From Prevotella sp. (lineage in GTDB: Bacteria; Bacteroidota; Bacteroidia; Bacteroidales; Bacteroidaceae), in assembly GCA_017413085.1 (NCBI GenBank), contig JAFPVC010000043.1, positions 30,262 to 94,261 on the forward strand: DNA of 64,000 nt, read 5' to 3'. Shown piece after piece: positions 58,409-64,000 of the stretch; the stretch's first letter is position 1; each line of letters opens with the position of its first letter. The notes under the pieces were generated by a model. It did no database searches, was not told the origin of the DNA, and worked only from the letters and a program-made list of their open reading frames with translations. The translations under genes were made by a program, and so were the position numbers.

Positions 58409-61024
58409 TTAGGCCGGATTATCCGCAGGTTCGTCTTGGTGAACAGCATTTACAGCCGCCTGTGCCATGGTGCGGTATTCGCTTGGCGACATGCCCACGG
58501 TGGACTTGAAGCACTTGGAGAAATACTTGGGGTCGGAGAAACCACAGCCGTATGCTATCTCGTTGACACCACGCATGGTGGAAGCCAACAACTGCTGCGC
58601 ACGCTTCATGCGTGCTTCCTTGAGGAAGTCGGCCGGAGTAACACCGAGCAACTGCTTCATCTTGCGGTTGAGACTGCTGCGACTCGTGGCCGTTGCCGAA
58701 GCCATTTCATCAACACCCACGTCGCTGTTGCCAAGGTTCTCATCCACGAAGTTGAGCAGACGGCGCATGAAGGCATCATCCTCCTCATTGATAATCGGCG
58801 ATGCAATCATCATCTGCGGAGCAGCAGGCTGGCTTGCGGTGGTGCCAGCATCACTGTTTGCTGAATGACCATCGCCGGTACCTGTGGCAGTCTGCACTTC
58901 TGCGGCCTGCGTCTCGGCTTGCGCCTTAGCCTCAGCCTGGGCATTGAGCAACGTAAGATATGCCTGCAGGTTCTCCTCACGCTGTCTCTCTAATTGCTTA
59001 ACGTGAGTGTATGTATATGTTATTCCGGCTATGACACCGATGAAGAGCAACGTGTAAAGCAAGTAAGCCCACCACGTTTCCCAGAACATCGGTTCCACGA
59101 TGATGGTCAGCGTGCGCGTATTGTCAACCCACAATCCCTCGGCATTGGTTGAGCGCACCTCAAGCGTGTAAGTGCCCGGCGCAAGGTTGTAGAGCGAGAG
59201 AGAATGGTCTTCCTGCGGTACGCTCCACTCCGTACTGTCGTTGCGATTCCACCAGTGCGAGCCCTCGGTTATGCGCGTTATGTATTTCAGGTTGGAGTTG
59301 TCGGAATAGTCAAGTGCAGCATAGTTGATGGTCACATCACGTATGCCGTCAGAGAGACGCAGCGTGTCGCGCAAGTCGGCAGAGTAGTCCGTAGGAAATC
59401 CCGGCAGGTCAAACGATGTGAATGCAATGCGCGGTACGTAAGAGCGCTGGTGGAACATCTGTTCAGGCATTAGCAGCACACCATCTTCAAGCGAAAGCAG
59501 CCAGCGGCCGTCGCGCAGCAGGATGGGTTCTGCGTCGGAGAAGCGCGATGCAACAGAGAAGAACATATCATTGAAGTTCTCTATCGTGTGCAGGTCTGCA
59601 TTGATGCGCGTGACCTGATTGTTGCACTGCACCATTATCTCGTCGCCCACCTCGACCATAGCCAGTGCAGCATCGGAGCCCATGCCGTTGTCGGTGTCGA
59701 AGTGTTCAAAGTCAAACTGCTTGGCATTGAGGTCAGGCGTCAGCAACAAGTTCACGCCACCGCTTTCACTTGATATGAACACCCTGCCCTTACGGTCGAC
59801 GACGATATCCATCACGGCACTGCAAGAGAGACTCTGCCTGCGGGTAGACTCACGCTGGTGCAGCGTTATGTTGATTTTACTTGCATCGCCGTTCACTCCT
59901 TTGACTACCAGTAGTCCCTCGGTGGTGGTGGCAAACATCAACGAGTCGCCAACATTTGTGAGGCGGCGCATAAACACATTCCCACGTGGATATTTCGTGA
60001 AGGTGTTCGTGCAGTTACGGAAGCGTGCCTGTTCCACGGGAGCCTTAGGATTTTCAAGCAGGTTCAGTCCGCTGCCCTGCGTGGCTATCCACAGTCTGCC
60101 CTGCTTGTCTTCCATGAAAGAATATACACTCTCGCTGCTCAAAGCCTTGCCGGCCTTAATCTGTGCTTCGGTGCCCTGAGGGTAGTGGGTGATGCTGAAC
60201 GAGTTTTCCCCTTGCTCCGTAAGGCGGAACATGCCTTCTGGTTTGGTGCCTATCCACAGCGTGCCGTCTTTCTGCTGGTAGAAGCAATATATTGGGGCAA
60301 ACGTAACCTGTTCCTTATGCAGCCGTCCGTCAAGACCGAGATACCCTATAAGGTTGGCAGTACTGTCGAGCACAGCTATGGTGTTGGTATCGCGCGTGCC
60401 TATCCATATCCGTTTGCTACGGTCACGGTACATGGCTCTGACGGTGCTTCGCGGCACACAGTCAAGAAACGTGGCAGGATGCAATACAGGCGAAACCTTG
60501 GATACACCGAAACGCTCCATCAGCCAGTGGTTCTTCTGTGCATCCTGCATGTACTGGCGTATGCCCTCGTAGTGCAGGTCGCCAAACTGCATGTCCTGCG
60601 GCTGCTTGAATACAGACGTGTCGTAGTTCATGCGGGCAAGATAACGCTCTTGCAATACAGAATCCACCTGCTCAAACTTATAGGTCTGCAGATTGAAACG
60701 CCACACTTTGGAGTTGTTGACACAATATATGTGGCCGTCGTCTCCAAGAACCATGTTACGTATGCGGTCGGAGGTCAGGTTGTTGCCATCGCCTGGTTTC
60801 GACTTGAACACTGCAAAGTCATAGCCGTCGTAGCGATTCAGGCCGTTCCATGTGGAGAACCACATGAAACCGCGCTTGTCCTGCAGCATCTTCGTCACGT
60901 GCCATTGCGACATACCGCTGTGGTCATCGTAATGCACTCCAGTGTATGTATGCTGTTGCGCCTGCAAAGTAAGCATGAAGCACAGTTGCATGCACAGCAG
61001 TAGTAGTAGATTTTGTTTCTTCAT
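58409..61024 (-). CDS. Membrane reg_prop sensor fused directly to AraC DNA-binding domain
   Basis: An 871-aa regulator. The signal peptide MKKQNLLLLLCMQLCFMLTL is followed by periplasmic propeller repeats (GFMWFSTWNGLNRYDGYDF, LWIATQGSGLNLL) and a Y_Y_Y domain (DHSLSLYNLAPGTYTLEVRS). One membrane helix (WWAYLLYTLLFIGVIAGITY, about 650-670) and a coiled, Ala/Gln-rich linker come next. An AraC domain (about 740-860: VDEMASATATSRSSLNRKMK, YGCGFSDPKYFSKCFKSTV) ends the chain. Hybrid two-component systems of Bacteroidetes have kinase and receiver domains between these parts; here both are missing. It should work as a one-component membrane regulator. Ligand unknown; glycans are usual. Confidence 0.88.
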   Translation of the reverse strand: MKKQNLLLLLCMQLCFMLTLQAQQHTYTGVHYDDHSGMSQWHVTKMLQDKRGFMWFSTWNGLNRYDGYDFAVFKSKPGDGNNLTSDRIRNMVLGDDGHIYCVNNSKVWRFNLQTYKFEQVDSVLQERYLARMNYDTSVFKQPQDMQFGDLHYEGIRQYMQDAQKNHWLMERFGVSKVSPVLHPATFLDCVPRSTVRAMYRDRSKRIWIGTRDTNTIAVLDSTANLIGYLGLDGRLHKEQVTFAPIYCFYQQKDGTLWIGTKPEGMFRLTEQGENSFSITHYPQGTEAQIKAGKALSSESVYSFMEDKQGRLWIATQGSGLNLLENPKAPVEQARFRNCTNTFTKYPRGNVFMRRLTNVGDSLMFATTTEGLLVVKGVNGDASKINITLHQRESTRRQSLSCSAVMDIVVDRKGRVFISSESGGVNLLLTPDLNAKQFDFEHFDTDNGMGSDAALAMVEVGDEIMVQCNNQVTRINADLHTIENFNDMFFSVASRFSDAEPILLRDGRWLLSLEDGVLLMPEQMFHQRSYVPRIAFTSFDLPGFPTDYSADLRDTLRLSDGIRDVTINYAALDYSDNSNLKYITRITEGSHWWNRNDSTEWSVPQEDHSLSLYNLAPGTYTLEVRSTNAEGLWVDNTRTLTIIVEPMFWETWWAYLLYTLLFIGVIAGITYTYTHVKQLERQREENLQAYLTLLNAQAEAKAQAETQAAEVQTATGTGDGHSANSDAGTTASQPAAPQMMIASPIINEEDDAFMRRLLNFVDENLGNSDVGVDEMASATATSRSSLNRKMKQLLGVTPADFLKEARMKRAQQLLASTMRGVNEIAYGCGFSDPKYFSKCFKSTVGMSPSEYRTMAQAAVNAVHQDEPADNPA

Positions 61025-61076
61025 TGCCGTTGGGTAGTATAGCGTAGATTGATAGTCGTGATTGTTTGTCAGCGTA

Positions 61077-61799
61077 TTATGGATTCAGCACAAAGCCGCT
61101 CAGTATTCTGCCACACTTCACTATTCTGCCGTCTGCGTCTGCCGGTTTCTGTTCGCGTCGTGCAGAGAAGAACTGAGTATTGGTGAATGTGTCGATTTCA
61201 GACACCTGTATGTTGGCAGACGTTAATCCGGCAGCGAGCAGTTGCTGACGGTTAATCTCCTTTAGGTCGATATGAGGTTTTGCCTTCATTATCGTATACA
61301 GAGTCATATCAAAACCTGCTTCGCTGAAGAGTTCTACCACTTCCTGGCCAACCTCGAAACTGTCCTGGCTGATGCCCGGTCCTATTGCCGCTGTGCATTC
61401 CTGGGGTAGAGTGCCGAATGTTTGGCTCATCATCTGCATTGCCTTTTCCACGATGCGCAGTCTCGTGCCTTTCCATCCTGCATGTATGGCGGCTGCAGCC
61501 TTGTGTGCAGGGTCGTATACCAACACGGGTATGCAGTCGGCAGTACTGATGCCAACGGCAACACCTGCCACATTGCTTATGACAGCGTCAATGCCTTCAA
61601 GTTTTGCCTTGCGCTCTTCGGCAGAAAGCGACAGCAACTCTTCGTCGATTACGGCGATGCGGTCGGTGTGGGTCTGATGCGGATATATCAGTTCGGACGC
61701 TTCCACGGGAAGGCTGTCAAGCAACTTTGTGCGGTCTCGCCCCACGGTACGGTCGGTGGTGAATGCCGTTATGTCTTTTCCAAGTTCGTAGTAAACCAT
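61077..61799 (-). CDS. pgeF: Peptidoglycan editing factor PgeF (YfiH family)
   Basis: A 240-aa polyphenol oxidase/laccase-domain protein that corrects misplaced amino acids in peptidoglycan precursors. STADCIPVLVYDPAHKAAAA and IHAGWKGTRLRIVEKAM hold the zinc-binding Cys and His, and AIGPGISQDSFEVGQEV is the next block. PHQTHTDRIAVID gives the first conserved His. It starts 8 bp after the obgE stop and so shares its transcript. Confidence 0.9.
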   Translation of the reverse strand: MVYYELGKDITAFTTDRTVGRDRTKLLDSLPVEASELIYPHQTHTDRIAVIDEELLSLSAEERKAKLEGIDAVISNVAGVAVGISTADCIPVLVYDPAHKAAAAIHAGWKGTRLRIVEKAMQMMSQTFGTLPQECTAAIGPGISQDSFEVGQEVVELFSEAGFDMTLYTIMKAKPHIDLKEINRQQLLAAGLTSANIQVSEIDTFTNTQFFSARREQKPADADGRIVKCGRILSGFVLNP

Positions 61800-61807
61800 A
61801 GCAATGC

Positions 61808-63001
61808 TCAGACGTATTCAAAGTCTTCCAGTTCTTCAATGTCCTCGTCGTCGAAGTCCTCGTCTCCGTCAACAGCTTCGTCTCCTTCGTATATACCAAT
61901 TTCTTCATCGGCAAGACGGTCTTCGTCCATTACTTCTGCCGCAAGCACTGATATGTCTTTGTCGCGGTGAACGAGTGTCTGCTCGGCAATCACGCCCTTG
62001 ATTTTGTTGGACTCGCTGTTAAGTTCCTTCCAAAGAATGTCTTTCAGCTCGTCAAGTCCCATGCCAGTAACGGCAGAGATGAATACCACCTGCAAGTCGT
62101 CGGGCAGTTCCTGTCGCAGCATCTCCATGAGTTCTTCGTCGAGCAGGTCACATTTTGTAACGGCCAGCACGCGGTGCTTGTCGAGCATCTCGGGGTTGAA
62201 GCGTGACAACTCGCCAAGCAGCATTTCATATTCCTGCTTGATATTGTCGGTGTCGCCCGGCACCATGAACAGCAGCAACGAGTTGCGTTCTATGTGTCGC
62301 AGAAAACGCAAGCCCAAGCCCTTGCCTTCGGCGGCACCCTCTATTATGCCGGGAATGTCGGCCATCACAAACGACTGGTGGTCGCGATAGCTCACGATGC
62401 CGAGTGACGGCTCAAGAGTAGTAAAAGGATAGTTGGCAATCTTCGGCTTCGCTTCAGACAGGGCAGACAACAGTGTTGACTTGCCGGCATTGGGAAGTCC
62501 CACAAGCCCCACGTCGGCAAGCAGCTTGAGTTCCATAATTATCGTCATCTCCTGCATCGGTTCGCCTGGCTGTGCATAGCGTGGAGCCTGGTTTGTGGCA
62601 GTTCGGAACTGGAAGTTTCCCAGACCGCCGCGTCCGCCTTTCAGCAGCACCACTTCCTGTCCGTCCTCCATTACGTCACAGACGAACTTGCCAGTCTCGG
62701 CATTGTATACCACGGTGCCGCACGGCACATCAATATAGATGTCCTTGCCATTGGTGCCGTGACACTTATCACGTCCGCCATTGCCGCCGTGCTCAGCGAA
62801 TATATGCCGTTGGTAGCGCAGGTGAAGCAGAGTCCAGTAGTTGTGGTTGCCGCGCAGTATGATGCTGCCGCCACGTCCGCCGTCACCGCCGTCAGGACCG
62901 CCGTTAGGGTTGTATTTAATGTGTTTGAGGTGCATACTGCCCCTTCCTCCTTTTCCGGAGCGGCACAGTATTTTTACGTAGTCTACAAAGTTGCTTTCCA
63001 T
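61808..63001 (-). CDS. obgE: GTPase ObgE/CgtA
   Basis: A 397-aa ribosome-assembly and stress GTPase. The glycine-rich Obg fold fills the first 155 residues ([39 protein letters not shown]). The G domain has [17 protein letters not shown] (G1), DIPGIIEGA (G3) and TKCDL (G4). The C-terminal tail of about 60 residues is highly acidic ([20 protein letters not shown]). Followed by pgeF after 8 bp. Confidence 0.96.
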   Translation of the reverse strand: MESNFVDYVKILCRSGKGGRGSMHLKHIKYNPNGGPDGGDGGRGGSIILRGNHNYWTLLHLRYQRHIFAEHGGNGGRDKCHGTNGKDIYIDVPCGTVVYNAETGKFVCDVMEDGQEVVLLKGGRGGLGNFQFRTATNQAPRYAQPGEPMQEMTIIMELKLLADVGLVGLPNAGKSTLLSALSEAKPKIANYPFTTLEPSLGIVSYRDHQSFVMADIPGIIEGAAEGKGLGLRFLRHIERNSLLLFMVPGDTDNIKQEYEMLLGELSRFNPEMLDKHRVLAVTKCDLLDEELMEMLRQELPDDLQVVFISAVTGMGLDELKDILWKELNSESNKIKGVIAEQTLVHRDKDISVLAAEVMDEDRLADEEIGIYEGDEAVDGDEDFDDEDIEELEDFEYV

Positions 63002-63020
63002 TCTTTTGTCGTTTATCCTG

Positions 63021-63028
63021 CAAAGTTA
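63021..63028 (-). promoter_or_regulatory. -7 box (TAACTTTG) for obgE-pgeF
   Basis: On the minus strand ATTAACTTTGCAGG lies about 20 bp before the obgE start, a very short leader. Confidence 0.65.
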
Positions 63029-63191
63029 ATCAATTTTTTTTAATTTCTCATTAAAAACTGAAACTTTTCTTGTTTGACTGGTCAATTCTTGAATAAAGGC
63101 GGAGGATGTATCTTCTTCTAACTCCATCTGTCTTCTCTAACAGTTTCTCCATTGAATTTTTTTTTTACTTTGTCATCATTTCTTTCTTTTT

Positions 63192-63573
63192 GCTTACACT
63201 TTGATTTTTCCAACCCTCATTTCCTTGCGATATTTGAAAATTTTTTCCGCCTGGTTTCGTACAGCCGAAAATTGCGAATTTTGCAAACTGCTGATGATTA
63301 ACACTTTAATTTTTGAGGCTATTTTTTCGCTCTCTAAAAGCACCCAAATTACGGTGTAATCAAGCCCAAATCACGCTGTAATCAGGCACATATTACATGG
63401 TAAAAGCAACCTAGTCACGCTGTAATTGGGGCCTAATTACATTTCAAATAGCCTTTACGCCCCGAAACACGCATAAAAAAGTGTCGTCAGAAACTCTATT
63501 TTGAGTTTTCTGACGGCACTTTTCATTTTGACACTTTGTAAACTCAAATAAGCCAAAGCTTATCAAAGTGTAA
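63192..63573. mobile_element. MITE-like non-coding element, copy 2
   Basis: Second 382-bp copy of the element at 6111-6492, colinear with at most a 1-bp shift. Its ends are perfect inverted repeats, TTACACTTTGAT (63192-63203) and ATCAAAGTGTAA (63562-63573). The inner hairpin (63476-63491 with 63509-63523) and the dyad array are kept. No target duplication is evident. The rest of the gap from 63002 holds only T-rich sequence. Confidence 0.65.
63348..63440. repeat. 22-bp-period dyad array in copy 2
   Basis: Left half-sites start at 63348, 63370, 63392, 63414 and 63436. Sequences are ATTAC, ATCAC, ATTAC, GTCAC and ATTAC; the first four have GTAAT or GTAAA after 3 bp. The 22-bp phase equals that of copy 1, including the missing right half of unit five. 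Confidence 0.8.
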
Positions 63574-63673
63574 AACATGGTACGCCTATCACACAGAGAA
63601 CTCTATACGCAAATGAAACATCTTCTCTTTTCATCTTGCCTGATAAGCCTGTGTAGGCTGTCTCATGTTTTGT

Positions 63674-63832
63674 TTATCTCAGGATATCATCGTCATCCAG
63701 ATCGTCATCATCCCAGACGATGTTCTCCGGGGATTCGGAAAGGTCTGTGACGATGCGGCTGTTAGCCAAGAGGAGACTCAGTTGCTGCAGTGCGACTACG
63801 TCCACCGTAGGTGTCATATATTCTCTTTTCAT
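63674..63832 (-). CDS. Small acidic peptide gene
   Basis: A 52-codon frame starting MKREYMTPTVDVVALQQLSL and ending in a very acidic stretch (VWDDDDLDDDD). The beginning is like many short Prevotella and Bacteroides peptides (MKKxYxxPxxxVVxL...) of unknown function. These are usually in accessory regions and may be secreted or processed. No promoter box of the usual type was seen just upstream. Could be a chance frame, but the start pattern is distinctive. Confidence 0.55.
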   Translation of the reverse strand: MKREYMTPTVDVVALQQLSLLLANSRIVTDLSESPENIVWDDDDLDDDDILR

Positions 63833-63967
63833 ATTACTTCTTTATTTTCCATGAATTTATGGCGTATGGCTCATTTTGCAGGCTATTTTTGAGTAGTAGG
63901 TATTCAATAGCTCAAATTGCAGGCTGATTTTTTCCAGATTTTCCATTGCCATATTAACCAAAATTTG

Positions 63968-63975
63968 TACCTTTG
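63968..63975 (+). promoter_or_regulatory. -7 box (TACCTTTG) near the window end
   Basis: TTGTACCTTTGTCC fits the consensus and points to a gene beyond the window. The stretch 63833-63967 shows no gene. Confidence 0.5.
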
Positions 63976-64000
63976 TCCTACAGTCTGAAGCATAGTGGAG

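Noticed and set aside
63665-63892. 75-codon plus-strand frame
   Set aside because: It is the complement of the small acidic peptide frame, which has the better start pattern.

Overview
The window reads as chromosomal DNA of a Bacteroidales bacterium, most likely Prevotella in the broad sense. The reasons are the many promoters of the Bacteroidetes type (a TAnnTTTG box, often with TTTG about 20 bp upstream, usually TAACTTTGCA), a type IX secretion component (PorT), C-terminal sorting-like tails on secreted pectin enzymes, a BspA-type leucine-rich-repeat remnant, and families such as DUF4421, clostripain-like C11 and reg_prop sensors. No tRNA, rRNA, CRISPR array or transposase gene was seen.

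Layout. 34-5972: two large secreted pectin enzymes, an SGNH acetylesterase and a multidomain pectin methylesterase; a GH28 polygalacturonase lies far away at 52449. 5973-15174: an AT-rich accessory island with many broken genes. It holds a MITE-like element, a duplicated 190-bp upstream block, an orphan MNT nucleotidyltransferase with a wrecked HEPN partner, a Type II restriction-modification pair, an ApeA-like HEPN protein, an XRE regulator, a HExxH protein and a BspA/dockerin tail. 15328-23051: a LolC/E-like permease, then msbA-like exporter, DUF1893, tatA, tatC, a NapH-NapG-like fusion ferredoxin and a Tat-exported aldo/keto reductase lipoprotein, which together look like a Tat-dependent redox module. 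23159-30407, minus strand: C11 protease with a DUF4421 protein, then rseP, a PD-(D/E)XK (Rpn-like) gene and dxr. The last two have tandemly duplicated leaders of one repeat family.

31596-40388: a second AT-rich island. An XRE-ImmA/IrrE regulator with clear operator-like palindromes precedes a tightly coupled pair: a 1247-aa SF2 helicase fused to a PD-(D/E)XK nuclease, and a 665-aa protein whose C-terminal half looks like a very divergent MID-PIWI. I propose a compact pPIWI-RE-type defence cassette; this is the best candidate for something new here. A small membrane protein and a truncated RhuM gene close the island.

40591-51900: housekeeping and envelope genes (YARHG protein, bile-acid-symporter family protein, TtcA, FdtA-like cupin, a complete RND efflux operon, LpxA, Bcp, a methyltransferase). 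52021-54342: a DUF3791 gene whose toxin-like partner is cut after about seven codons, the polygalacturonase and a glycosyltransferase scrap. 54444-63001: ferredoxin, PorT, a coiled-coil lipoprotein, folE-queE-queD (GTP to 7-carboxy-7-deazaguanine), a membrane reg_prop-AraC sensor lacking kinase domains, pgeF and obgE. The window ends with a second MITE-like copy and a small acidic peptide gene.

The most unusual non-coding signal is a family of arrays in which the dyad ATTAC-N3-GTAAT recurs with a 22-bp period, about two helical turns. It occurs in four places, twice inside near-identical 382-bp elements with terminal inverted repeats.
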